Position numbers and translations under genes: made by a program. Under the pieces are notes generated by a model, which did not search any database, was not told the origin of the DNA, and saw nothing but the letters and a program-made list of their open reading frames with translations. Shown here piece by piece: positions 1 to 11,986 of a stretch of 64,000 nt of DNA. The DNA is from Populus alba. Its lineage: Eukaryota > Streptophyta > Magnoliopsida > Malpighiales > Salicaceae. Positions within the stretch are counted from its first letter, which is position 1, and each line of letters begins with the position of its first letter. The stretch spans positions 4,650,001 to 4,714,000 of the forward strand of contig NC_133293.1 in assembly GCF_005239225.2 (NCBI RefSeq), in the 5' to 3' direction.

Positions 1-466
1 ATTGGTGATTATTACCATTTGATGCCAATCTAGCTCAGAACCAATGAATGGTTTAACTGTCTTGCCTTGCTTATCCTTAGGGAAACAGTTAAGAAGGGCT
101 TGTCTACTCACAGTACGATGGGTTGTGGATGCAGAGAGGCCTCTGTTTCTATGAACTGAAACTTTTTTTTTTTTTTAATTTGGCTGCCTAGGTTATCAGA
201 TTATTATTTTTTGGTGTTTGAGGGGGGCCGTTGGTCTGTTCAACCTGGAATATAGGATATGCATTATAGCCACCAGAGCTTCACGCTTTTATGTGGCTGT
301 CTGATAAGTGATAAAGAGTAGTTTTGATTTAATAAGGGATTTCCTATACTATATTATAGATGGGTATTCTTTGTTAGATTTATTTTTGACACCCTCCATC
401 TTTTTCACAAGTTTTCATTGTATTTGACCTTTCTCTGCTTGTTTTTTCTTTCATTTGTCTGGGCAG
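1..466 (+). other. Partial intron of the MO25-like gene
   Basis: No exon can be recognised here. The stretch lies upstream of the 45-base MO25 exon, ends with a usable acceptor (GGGCAG just before 467), and carries a T run at about 165-176. The earlier MO25 exons must lie to the left of the window. Assignment as intron is inferred from the exon that follows. Confidence 0.6.
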
Positions 467-2026
467 GACTCGAGCAAAAATATTCAGATCTCTGCTTTCC
501 ACATTTTCAAGGTTTTCCTTGCCTTCTCTTATTCTTTAGTGTATGTATTTTTTTTCTCACCTGGTTGTGCTCTAGGCTTGGTCATATATGCAAGAACGCT
601 GATTACCCCATGCTAACTTGTTGTAATTCAATCCCCTGGCCTTCAAGTTGTTCCAATACCTTTAGAACCAAGGAAATTGCTAATGTAGAATATGCATAAC
701 ATTGGCTAATTTTTCTAACCCCTTCCAAAGACTAAATTGGTCAGGTTATAGAGGAGGCAGTCAACTGTACTTGCTGTCTGATATGCATCATCTCTTGCAG
801 AAATTTCCTTTCATGTTAAGTTTTTCGGTGACATGATATGGGCCATTAGGTTGTGTTTTATCAGCACTACCCTCGAACACATGTATCTAAGGTTATTTCA
901 TACTGTTCTTTTTGGTGTGCTTAGTCTTATGATAAACACAAACAGTCACGTATATACTACATCCTTTTAGACTTTAAGTTCACTTACTTTTTGTGAAACT
1001 TTCGATGGTTGTTTGATGTCTGCGTGAAATGCAATCATCTATATAATTTCCATTGGAAGAAAAGAGTCCTAGACAATGCAAGCAACTTCTACAATGTGTT
1101 AGACTTTTAGGATATCTATCTGAATGTTTTTGCTTGCAATCTGCATTCAAAATCATGTTTGATCAAGATGGTTACCACAGCTGTTCTTGTTTCTGTTGTG
1201 CCTTGTTTGCTTAGAAGCAGCATCCTAGACATCAAAGATTACAGTTGAATTGTATAAAAGGAAAAATAAAGGTGACTGTTGAGTGGACATGAGTAATAAA
1301 CAGAAGACAGAATGGCATTGGCTGCTTTTGTGCAGATGGGTTGAAAATATTTTGCTTTCTCTACATTGGCCTGGTTAAGTTGCTACCTACAAGTACAGAT
1401 TTTTCATACCTTTTCCTTGCTTTTCTTTATGCTTGTGAAACTCCCAGTTGATTGAGAGGTGATGATGCTGTCAAAATTATTTGATTGAGGTTGCACTTTA
1501 GCCTCTTCGGTTAGTCTGTTGGACTCTGCTGACAGCCAAATTTTGTTACACTGGCTCAGGTGCACCTTGGGCAGCATCACCAGTTAACTTTTTGTTAAAT
1601 GCACGTCGACTATGGATCCTTTATTTGCCTTAGATAATGAAAGATTTTGGCACAAATGGTCCTTTATGGTTCCAAGTGTTAAATCCTGTCTTTGTTTATA
1701 CGTGCAGGTCTTTGTTGCTAATCCTAACAAGCCACGAGAGGTGAAAGTGATTTTGGCCAAAAACCATGGAAAATTGCTGGAATTGCTTCACAATCTCTCA
1801 GCTGGAAAAGGTAATTATGCTTTCAAACTAGATTCACAAAGAGGACATGTAATTTTCTTTGAAATTTTGTTTATAAGAAACACTGCTCAAATTTTGAAAT
1901 TCCTTCTGTGGACATCCATAACATACTGTCTCTTCAGGTGCTGAGGATGAACAGTTTGAAGAGGAAAAGGAATTGATCATCAAGGAAATCGATAGACTAT
2001 CTCGCCTGTCAAATCCGGATCATTAG
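467..2026 (+). CDS. MO25/CAB39-like scaffold protein, 3' end (last three coding exons)
   Basis: These are the C-terminal exons of an MO25 (calcium-binding protein 39) homologue, a helical-repeat scaffold that in other eukaryotes binds the STRAD pseudokinase and activates germinal-centre kinases. Exons by splice consensus and phase: 467-511 (a 45-base exon reading DSSKNIQISAFHIFK), 1708-1810 (starts VFVANPNKPREVK, ends LLHNLSAGK) and 1938-2026 (AEDEQFEEEKELIIKEID, stop TAG at 2024-2026). The first join is phase 0; the second splits a Gly codon. The FHIFK-VFVANPNKP and KNHGKLLELL strings are hallmark C-terminal MO25 residues. About 80 residues are seen of a family usually 330-350 long; the rest lies left of the window. 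The open frame running into 1612-1944 is intron read-through, not the protein. Confidence 0.9.
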
Positions 2027-3023
2027 ATCTTTATCCTAATTGCTGGGATTTCCTTTACTACTCGGATCCTGTGCCTGGTTCATTCTAATTCTGTGATGAT
2101 TGATTTCCTGCAATTGATATTTTTGCGCAGAAGTCATGGTGTCAAAGCACCAGTAGGAAACAGTACAACTGAGAATTGCATGCGCTTGTAATATTTGTTG
2201 CGGCGGAAGTCTTACTCAAGTACATCATGCCATCTGGTCTTAGAAGTGTGTTTAGAGTATTGGTTTTGAGTGATCAAGGGCACTGGCTTGTATTATAAAG
2301 AAACCCAATACCCCCTATTGCCTTGTCCCAAGTGTAAACTTTGTTTTTACCATTGGTGTTTGCTTCCTCCACCTTCAAATTTGAAGAGTTTATGTCAAAC
2401 TTGGTGGTGATTTTGAAAGCACTGGAGATGACTTCTTGATGCATTGTGATATAATCAATAATATGAGAATGCAAAGTGCTCTTTATTACATTAGCTATTC
2501 TTGATTGGCTCATGGTTTTTCAGATATGCCGGAGCCATCCAAGGCTTGTGCGATTGAGAGAAGCCAGTCACTGCAACAGAGCAGGTTTGTGCAAGCTGCA
2601 AGTACAGAAACAGGATTTTGTCCCAAAATTCTTTTGAAACCTTGACAAAAAGCTATGATTTGCAACTCTTTTTAAACCTATTTTTTAAAACCCCAGTTGT
2701 TTCAGTTTAATGGAATTAACAAAAACAACGCGAGTATAGATGCCGACCCCTTTGGTACACCACAGCATCTGTGAAGCTCATCAACCATTCTAAGCCATAT
2801 GGTATAGAAACTTGGATCGAAATTTCGGAATTTGGACATGGTAGCAGTAGACAGCAAAGTTGAAGAACAAAAGAAACAAGGGCAATAGAAATGTGATGTG
2901 ATTTCTGCCAAAATAATCAGCATCTATGAAATCTAACAACACCGTGACATCCAATTACTTGAGCAGGAAGATACAAATCGCAAAAATATAAACAATCACT
3001 TCACAGGCAAATCATCTTCGTCT
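2027..3023. other. 3' UTR of the MO25-like gene and convergent intergenic spacer
   Basis: Non-coding spacer between the MO25-like stop and the C-terminal end of the BSD pseudogene, which points the opposite way. The first few hundred bases are probably MO25 3' UTR. Short open frames on the minus strand at 2274-2513 and 2702-2923 match nothing known to me. Confidence 0.5.
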
Positions 3024-3995
3024 TCAACTCTGCCTGTACCAGCACTTGCTGTTGCTCCCTGCAGCTCCGACCTTGCTCTCATCATTACTCCCAATGTCTT
3101 CAATCTCATCCCATCCAACATCTTCCTCTTCCTGAAACGAATAGCTCGAAACCACATCACCATCTTTACTCAATTTACCTTTCGACAAAACTCCATTACC
3201 CTCTTCCTCTTCACCATCAAAATCCCAACTCAGATCCTCCTCTTCATCACCGGAGATCGCCCGTTTAACAAGCAAAGCCCTCGCTTCCTCTGCTTGCTTT
3301 AACTTGAACATTCTATAAAAATACCGACTCCAACAACTTTGATTATCAACTTTACTAGGTGCAACCTCGTTATAAATCCCTTTAACAACCTCATTTTCCC
3401 TAATTAATCTCTTAATCTCTTCATTTTTCTCTTCAATCACGAGACCCTCTGATCTCCATTTCTCATAATCCTCCTTATCCACGGGTTCACAACAATAAGT
3501 ATCCAAATCACATTGCAATGCACGCACTTGAGCATCGAAACGACTATATCTCACATTCAAAGACTCCCGTTTAATCAAACTACCAGTATCACCATCACGA
3601 TCATGATCAACAGCTGAGAAAACCGAGTCACTACCGTGTGAGATGATCCGGGCCGTTGATTTCCAGAGGGTGGATCAAATATCGTCGATGGCTTGGCCGA
3701 CAGACTCGAGGGACTCTTAAGCGACGGAGGCCCTGGTCTCAAACGAAGCGGGGAGGTCGTGGACGGCGCGTGAAGCGACATCACGGATGACGGCGGTTTC
3801 TTTCTTTAAACTGGATTTTAATTCTTCCAGGTCCTTTTTATAGGTTCCGATAATGGATTCTGATTTGGTTGCTATGGTTTTGATTAAAAAGCCAAACGAC
3901 CATGTGGGTTCTAGGGTAGGCGGGTCAGGGTTGTCGGCGCTTGATTTGGGTGTGGGATCATCGGAGTCTGCGAAGGCGGAACTCAAGAGATTCAT
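3024..3995 (-). pseudogene. BSD-domain protein gene copy, disrupted by two in-frame stops
   Basis: Read from 3995 (MNLLSSAFADSDD) to the stop at 3024, one reading frame follows the intact BSD-domain protein at 15562-16926 almost throughout. Two nonsense codons break it: TAA at 3719-3717, where the paralogue has a Gln codon (CAA), and TGA at 3677-3675, where the paralogue has a Gly codon (GGA). There is no frameshift. The part after the stops still carries a good BSD-like core (DYEKW, then CWSRYFYRMFKLKQAEEARA, then DLSWDFD). The acidic repeat segment present in the paralogue is missing, and the C-terminus ends differently (SKCWYRQS). Either this is a recent pseudogene, or a shortened protein starts at the Met at 3578 and keeps the BSD domain; I favour pseudogene. 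BSD domains occur in TFIIH p62-like and synapse-associated proteins; the plant family's role is poorly defined. Confidence 0.85.
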
Positions 3996-5699
3996 TGGGA
4001 ATTTTGTGGAGGAGGAGAAGGAAACGTTTTAATATTTATAGGTTCTCTGTGAAGCGAAGAAGAGACTCCGGTTTTTTTGCACGGTTTTATTTATTTGTTT
4101 GTTTCTTTGGATAAAATGATTAATCCCTTAGGTCCCACTTCTAGTTCTAGATTTGCTTTTGGTAATTGCAGTCACCAACCAATCATGATTCACGGCTAGG
4201 TTTTGCATTTACTATAATTGCAACAAAATTTTTAAAGATCAACTCAAAATTTAATGCACAGGATTATATATATTAAAAATAAAATTGAAAAATCAATATG
4301 TACTAAGATATTTGATTTTATATTGGGGTGAGCCCTTTAATTTTTTTTATTTAATAACATGATATTTTTTTATAAAATAATAATAATTTAAATTTTATTG
4401 AAACAAATTAATTTGCTAGTATAATTCTTTATTTTTTATTAATATTTTAAATTTTGGTTAAAAAATCTAACTTTTTTTATATATCATTCATCAAATAAAA
4501 ATATATATAAAAAATCAGTACTAAAAAAATTATTAACAATTTAAAATAAAAATAAAAAAGGATTCATCTCTAATTAAAACTCTTTGCAACATTAGCATGT
4601 TCAATTTCTTTAGGAAAACTTCAACAAAAAACAACATTAGTATGATTTTGATGTTAATATATTAAAAAATATAAAAATAAAACAACACTTATATGTTATT
4701 GCGAGAAATATTTTGGCAATGTCACTATACTCATCCTAGTAGGTGAGCATGGAGACCTCCTAATCTCACATCTTACTTCATCTAAAATTCAAATTAAATA
4801 TTATGAAAGTTGATATTTTATGACTCAGTCAACTCAATAGTTTTTAAAGGTAACTTGCATGATCTTGTCAAAACTTGAATTGACTTAAAAAATTCAAAAC
4901 GCTGCCGTTATTATTTTTAAAATATTAAGACAATGACATTTTGGATTGATATGGGCAACCCAAGTTAACCCACTGGATATGTGCCCCAACTTATAGACTT
5001 GACTTTGCTTAATAACTTTATTTTTTAAAAGTATTTTTTTATTGATTATATAGTAAGCAAAATGCTTGTATGAAATCCAAAAAATAATTTATTTAATAAA
5101 ATAAAACCTAAGATATATTCTGAATTAATTTAAGGGATATATATTCTAAGGAAAATGAATTTAAATTGAAAAACAAAAGCTTGGTGTCCAGGCCTGAGTG
5201 GTCCAACATGTATGGACCATTATAAATTAGGTTAGGTGTGTGGGCTTGATAGCACAAGCCCGTATATTTTGGGTCTTTTGATATAAAAACAAATATAATG
5301 ATAAGTTGTGTATTAGTTTAACTCTAGCCACCAACACCTCTGGTGGCCATAACATAGCATTGTCAAAAAATCAAGCCCTTACTTTTTGGAAAAAAAATTC
5401 AAGTATTTTTTTTAATCTAAAAACACTCAAGAAACACTCCATAAGCCTTAATGCCCATATGTAACCTTAAAACAATGTTTAATCGATCAAAAATTCAAAT
5501 TTAGTTTTGATTTAAAAAACATTTATGAAACCAACATGTTTTTTCTAGCAAGATGATGGAAAAAAACATTTTGGTCAAATTTTTTTTTATAAAATGAAAC
5601 ATATTGACACCAATAATGATTTTTTTTGTCATTCAAACATGGTCAACTAATAACTTTCTCTCTTCTCACCTATTTTAAACATCTCTCTATCTCCCCCCC

Positions 5700-5779
<80 letters not shown>

Positions 5780-6359
5780 TAGGCGTTAAAACATAAACAA
5801 AATAAAGTTTTAGATAAAACATGGACTAAAAATAAAAAGTTTTAACTAAAATACTTAAAAATAAGTACTAGCTACTGTAGAAAAAAAAGAAAAAAAGGCT
5901 AGAATCTTGTTTTAGTGTCAATTTTGGCCTCCAATGTTTTATTTATGTTTAATCAATAAAATTTAATTTAATTTTACTAAATTGAACATCAATTTAATGA
6001 CAAAATCTATTTTTAATATTGTGAGAAATCCATAAAAATTAATTGAAACAAATTATCAAGTTTGAATTCCAAATAAACTAAATATAAAAGTATCAAATTG
6101 AAAAAAACAAATTCATAGACTAAAAAAGAAAACATTTGGCGAATCCAGAATGTTCTTCGCTCATAAGTACTTCATCATTGGTACTTTCCATTTTTTTTTT
6201 TTTATCATTTGGTGACACTGAATAATTTGAAAATATAGCCTAAGCTCTACCTCTTTTTAGGCATTAGGTAAAAAAAAAAATGTTTATCATCTTATAAAAC
6301 AATATTCATTTTAATAATATTTTTTTTCTTCTAAATTTATGTTTTTTTCCTCATATTTC
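3996..6359. other. AT-rich intergenic DNA
   Basis: No coding region was recognised. About 3996-4100 is probably leftover promoter or 5' UTR of the BSD copy. The rest is very AT-rich with homopolymer runs, and the region 4730-5300 has fragments in the style of dispersed plant repeats. Confidence 0.5.
5704..5777. repeat. Compound microsatellite (CT)n(TA)n
   Basis: About 17 CT units (5704-5737) run straight into about 20 TA units (5738-5777). Confidence 0.98.
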
Positions 6360-6905
6360 ACCTTTCAATATTTGATTTATTGAAAATTAAGTTTCAATTT
6401 TTATTATGGTTTGCTTTATAAAGTGCTAGTCTCTTGACTAGTGTTGCGGGTTTAGTGGGTTAACCCGGTTGACTCAAGTTTTTTTAATCTTTTTTAATTG
6501 TTATTTTTTTCAATTTCATTATTCAATATTTGTTTAATTAGTAATTAAACTTCATGATTTATTTTGGTTTAGTTTCTATGAAGTTATCTCAGTCTTATGA
6601 CTCGAGTCGCAGGTTTGATGGGTTGACATGTTGACTCAATTTTTTTTTTTGTCTTTTTTTAATTGATATTTTTTTTTCAATTTTATCCTTTAACATTATG
6701 TTATTTAGGAATTAGAGTTCATGATTTATTTTAGTTTGCTTTCTATGAGGTTATATGAATCTTATGTTCGGGTCACATGTTTTATAGGTTAACCCAGGTA
6801 AATTCATGTCATTTTCATTTTCTTTATTTGGGGTTATCATGGTCTCTTAGTCAGGGTCGTGGATTCAATAGGTTAACTCATGATGATTCAGGGGTGATCT
6901 AATAT
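6360..6905. repeat. Degenerate ~165-bp tandem repeat, about three units
   Basis: A landmark of the form GCGGGTTTAGTGGGTTAACC followed by GTTGACTCAA recurs near 6444, 6608 and 6773, with a partial copy near 6858. Between landmarks a T-rich stretch, AATTTCAT-like text and a TTTCTATGAGGTTAT-like text repeat in the same order. The same unit appears at 18420-18780, so this is a dispersed family found in short arrays. It has no coding potential. Confidence 0.7.
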
Positions 6906-7142
6906 GTTGCCGTTTCAATTTTTTTTTTTTAATGTTTTCTTGAATTTTTACGAGTCAAATTATATTTTTATTAGTCGTTCAGGTTGTCTTTGGACCCATT
7001 AACTCAATTAAGTCATATCAAGTTAATCTATATTGTTTAAATTGCATCAAGTTAACTTCTACACTATTTAAAAAAAAAATTCTAATAAAAAAATGCATGT
7101 TCAAAGAATATTTAATTTGATCCGTGATTTAGTATCATGTTC

Positions 7143-7761
7143 TCAGTATATTTTCAATACGATGCATGTGGCGTCAGCATTCCTTAATTCAAATGACATC
7201 ACTTTATTGTAAAAGGTTCCCCAAGGTATGATAAAGATAGTTTTCTCCTTATCTTCCTCTGCCATTATAATTTGGTTATATCTCAAGAACCCATTTATGA
7301 ATAAGTATGTGAAACTCTTCGTAGCATTGTTGACTAAGATCTCTATGTGGAGTAAAGGAAAGTCATCATTCAGGCTTGCCTTGTTCAATTCTTTGTAACC
7401 CATATACACATACCCTGATCCTACAATCTTTTTTAGGAACTAAAACTACATTAGCCACGTATTGAGGATAATTGACGACATCCAGGAATCTTGTATCCCA
7501 CTATTTTTGTATTTTCGCCTTCACCTTAAGCAGTATATTCGAGTGTATTTTTTTGGTTTTTTGTTTAACAAGCTTACTTTCTTACACTAAAGAAATTCCG
7601 TGTGCTACTATGTTGGTGTCTAAATCAGGCATATTTGCATATGTCTAGGCAAAAACATTCACATATTCATGTAACAGAGATTATGTCATCTTTTTCCTCG
7701 ACCATAATAAGAATACCAATCTTCATTTCTTTCTTTTCTTATTCAGTATCCAAATTTTTAA
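7143..7761 (-). mobile_element. Ty3/gypsy retrotransposon remnant: reverse transcriptase part
   Basis: The minus strand reads like the N-terminal reverse transcriptase region of a plant Ty3/gypsy polyprotein. From right to left there are matches to the linker before RT (MKIGILIMVEEKDD), the RYL/VFA-MPDLD region, a VVNYPQYVANVVLVPKKD motif, then YKELNKASLNDDFPLLHIE, the FINGFLRYNQIIMAEEDKEK block and WGTFYNKVMSFELRNA. Several stops and a frameshift near 7410 show it is dead. The piece is continuous with the fragment at 13236-14200 once the LINE between them is removed. The catalytic YXDD block is not present; the fragment ends at about 7143. Confidence 0.85.
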
Positions 7762-7780
7762 CCTTTTTTTTTTTTTTTTT

Positions 7781-8894
7781 ATCAAATGTAAGAAGTATAT
7801 TAGATCAAAAAAAGCAAGACGAGCTTGCAATACAAGCTGGAAACCAGCAGAGTTCAGAATATATACATACAAGCAAAGAGGGAGTAAACTCCCTATAGAC
7901 ACAAAAACTAAAAATCAACGGAATACAAACTGAAAACCAGAAAAAGGAAAAGACTCCCTTAAACGAAGAAAATAATAACAAAACAGCTCAACAGATTAGC
8001 TGACCATTTCCTCAGCAATCAGCACAACCAATGCCTAAGCTAACCATCTGAAGATCAACCCGAAAGCAATCATCAAAGCCAACAGCACAATCATCCTGCA
8101 AGGCAAGGAAGACGTGCACACCGCAGGAACGATCCAGCTTCAAGGAAGAGTAGATCCCAAGAGCCAGAGGCAGCCAGCTAGGAATTAATTCACCAGTTTG
8201 AAACAAAGAGCCATTATCCATGTAAGAGAGCCATGCAAGACATGTAGCTGAGCATAACAGAAATGATCCAGCTTCAAGGAAGAGCATAAACCAAGAGCAA
8301 GAGGCAGCCAACTAGGAATTAATTCACCAGCTTGAAACAAAGATTCATTATCCACGTAAGAAAGCTATGTAAGCCATGCAACTGAGCATAACTGCAAAGG
8401 AGCCAATGAAAAGCAGCCATTAATGAGCAGTTAAAGCAAACCAACAGCAACCATCCACGCGGGGAGGGGCCATAACAGCAATAGAGAGGAAGGAGCGAAG
8501 CAGCCAATTAGAATAACTCATAACAAAAATTCATGTGAAGGTGCATGCAAATTCCAGCAAAAACCAGGGCAGACCAACAAAATTAACAAGGGAGTTAATT
8601 ATCCTCGCCATTAGAGATCAGCCATGATAGCAGCACAAACAGAAAGAAGAAGATCATTAGCCACATGTGACCATACGACCCAACCCACACATCCAGATCA
8701 CCCAAAACAAAAGAAAGAAAATCATCAACCAATGTGAAGGGAGAAATGGTCATGCTCATGGAAATGGAAAACTGTGAAGAACAGGGTCTGGAACTTTCGG
8801 AAAAGAGAAGCAATAGAAGAGCAGGAGCCATCAAATATTCTTTTATTCCTCTCCTGCCAGATTATATAGACTATAATGCTAAGAGAAACTCGTC
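7781..8894 (-). other. LINE 3' region with a 134-bp tandem duplication
   Basis: This is the part of the LINE downstream of the recognisable ORF2 protein. It contains two direct copies, about 90% alike, of a 134-base unit starting GATCCAGCTTCAAGGAAGAG at 8131 and again at 8265. Open frames on the minus strand here match nothing I know and are probably chance, apart from possible decayed ORF2 tail. Its base composition is less AT-rich than the flanks. Confidence 0.6.
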
Positions 8895-11800
8895 TCATTT
8901 TGCCTTCAGCACCACTTCCACTCTTACAAAGGCCCTAAACAGCACTGTGCAAAGTAGACATGCTTCTAGTGATACGCAGCCACTACAAGTGGAATCCGTT
9001 TGAAGAAAATGAAGCCTGTTTTTTGTACGTAGCCTACCCAAGATTGCCAACCATAAAATGAAGCTGAACCAAGGCAGCGACGAGGGCTCCCAAACGACTT
9101 TTCTCCAATGAACTGGGGGGCTACGAAATCTCAAGAAGTCATAGGCATTGGCTGAGAATGCACCTTTGGAGCTGCTCCATTGTGCCATCAAAGAGAGTGT
9201 CTGAGGTTGGCCACCACACAGATCACATAAGTTGTTTCGGAAGGAAATGATGGATTTCCATAGAGGTGAGGAGGTGGGATGTGCTGTGATGTCCCAAATG
9301 GAGGAATAAAGCAAATAATAATGATGAACCCATTTTATCCAAATGGAGTCGGTATTGAGATGTATATTCCAGATGAGTTTGGCAAGGAAGCTGTTGTTGC
9401 AAGATTTGATGTCAAAGAAACCCAACCCTCCTTCAGTTTTGGGGAGACAAACAGTGTGCCATTTCACCAGAGCAGATTTGCTCCTCAATGTATTGCCAGT
9501 CCAAAAGAAATTACGGCAAATACGGGTGACTTGCTTGATAACAATCTCAAGGAAAGAAAAAATGTTCAGCCAAAACTGAACCATGCCATAAAGGACTGAC
9601 TTTAACAACTCAGCTCTCCTTGCATAACTTAGATTTGTCCCCATCCAACCATGGATAACCGACTCTAGCTTGTGGAGAAGAGGGGAAAATTGACTGGCAA
9701 GTAGCCTATGAGGGCTTAGTGGAACGCCAAGGTAGCGAAAGGGAAAAGACCTTTCAGTAAAGCTAGTGTCCTCGAGAATAACATGCTTGATGCTGTCCGA
9801 AACACCTCCAAAATAAATGGAAGATTTGTTGGCGTTGATATCTAGCCCCAAGGTCTTACCAAAGGTGACCAATTGCTAAAACAAGCAAAACACCGATTGC
9901 CTATCTCCTCTTGAAAGCAGGATTACATCATCAGCAAATGCGAGATGACAGAGCCCAAGAGAGTTGCACTTCGGGTGGAATCAAAATGCAGGAGATAGGG
10001 AAGCCTTGCGAAGCATTCTTGAAAAATATTCCATACAAACGAGAAAAAGATACGGGGAGAGCGGATCCCCTTGCCGAACTCCATTTTTCCCAGGAAAAAA
10101 ACCGTAAATGCTTCCATTAACTGCAACTGAATAGGAGGCAGTTTCAACACACTGCATTACAAGCTGAACAAACCGACTTGGAAACCCAAGCAGAAGGAGA
10201 AGCTGGCGGAGAAAGGGCCATTGAACCAAGTCAAAGGCTTTTTTGAAGTCAATCTTCATCAGGCAGCGTGGAGAGGTGTGCTTCCTTTCATAATTGCGCA
10301 GGAGCTCTTGCAGTAAGTGAATATTATCCAACATCAATCTCCCTCCTAGAAATGCATTCTGCATTGGACTAATAATAGTCACAAAAGCCTGAGATAGTCG
10401 CACTGCAAAGAGCTTGACAATCACTTTATAAATGACATTACAGCAGGAGATTGGATGAAAATCTGAAGCAGATGAAGTATTGGCTGATTTGGGTATCAAG
10501 GCGATGATGGAATGATTTATTTGTTTAAGCATTGCACTCGACTGGAAGAAATCCCGAACAGCAAGGCAGAAATCCTCATGTATAACAGACCAAGATTTTT
10601 TGAAAAAGCAGGAGGAGTAGCCATCAGGACCAGGGGCTTTACCATCATCAATAGCAAATAAAGCATTCTTTATGTCCAAGTCAGAAACAGGTGCAAGTAG
10701 AGAAGCATGGGAAGCAACATCAAGACAAGGACTATGCTGAATAACGCCAATATCAAGAGGGAGAGTTTCTTTTGGAGTTCTCAGCAAATGGCAATAAAAA
10801 TCCACAAAGACAGCCCCCACCTCAGCAGAAGAGGAAGTGAGAGTGCCATCACTGCATTGAATAGCAGGGATGCAATTCTGCCGATGCCTCCAGTTCATAA
10901 AAGTGAAAAAATGAAGTGCAAGTGTTGCATTCCTTCAAGAAGTTACTCTTCAGCTTTTGAGAAAAATACTGGCGTTCACATGCTTTAAGATGGAGTAGGC
11001 TCTGACGAAGATGCTTGTCAATAGCATGAAGTTGGACATTATTCATGTCAGAAGAGAGTATAGTCTGGTGCTCACTCAACGCAGCTTCAGCACGAGCAAC
11101 CCGCTCAGAGATGTGGCTGAAATGGAGTTTGTTGAGTTCTCGCAAAGGCCCCCAAGGTGCTTGAGACGTTTACAAAGAGTAAACATGGGTGACCCATGAG
11201 CCACAAGCTGCCATGCTTCTGTAACCAGCTCCAAGAAGCGAGAATGATTAGTCCATATATTGAAAAATTTAAAGCATTTCTTACCCCTGAGCTGCTGTGA
11301 GTAAAATGAAACAGTGGCTGGAGAATGATCAGAGAATGCTCCCGGATTATCAAAATGGACGTGCACTAATGTATGAGAAAGAGACCAGAGAGGATTGGCT
11401 AGGACACGGTCAAGCTTGCTCCAAACACTGCCATTGGACCATGTGAAGTGGCTGCCAGAATAATTTAAGTCAGCAAGCCCTAGGTCAGAGCAACACTGCC
11501 TGAAATCAGCTGTCTCATACGTGGAAACAGGTTCCCCACGATGCTTGTTTGCCTGAGATAACAGAGAGTTAAAGTCCCCTAAAACGAGCCAAGGGGAATT
11601 TGGACTTCAGTTCCACAAATGATCCCACAAAGCTCTCCTAGCAATAATAATATTAAACCCATAGACAAAATTGGCATAAAACCTGGATTGATGAACCAAG
11701 CTAGAGATAAGAACATGAAGTCCTTGAGCTGAGTAACCAAACAAATCAATATTAACAGTCACTGGATTCCAAAAAACCACAATTCTTGTTGTAGACGTCG

Positions 11801-11986
11801 CTGCAGCATTAGACAAAACTTTCCAATTTTTCAACCGAAATTCCGCATTGAGGATACTTTAGAAGAAACTAATTTAGTTTCCAAAAGACTACAAACATCC
11901 AATTTATTCTTTCGCATGAGGTTTACAACCTCATGTTGCTTCAGAGGGCTGTTCAACCCTCTAACATTCCAACAACGAATTAACAT
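8895..11986 (-). pseudogene. LINE ORF2: endonuclease-reverse transcriptase, broken
   Basis: ORF2 starts at the ATG at 11986-11984, which overlaps the ORF1 stop (TGATG). In order it holds an exonuclease-endonuclease-phosphatase domain (RCWNVRGLN, LLETKL, RIVVFWNP, GDFN-like region near 11580, DHSPATVSF near 11320); a linker; then reverse transcriptase (KAPGPDGYSSCFFKKSW, IALIPK, FHPISCCNVIYK, DFKKAFDLVQWPFL, GVRQGDPLSPYLF, and the catalytic FADDVILLSR at about 9910-9940); then thumb-like residues and the start of a zf-RVT region (WLAILGRLRTKNRL). Defects: a TGA at 9983-9981, a TAG just before 9872, and frame changes near 11850, between 11145 and 11076, and near 10880. The FADD catalytic site is intact, but the protein as a whole cannot be made. 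Confidence 0.9.

Noticed and set aside
1612..1944. 110-residue open frame over the MO25 region
   Set aside because: It starts and ends in introns; only the middle (from 1708) is an exon.
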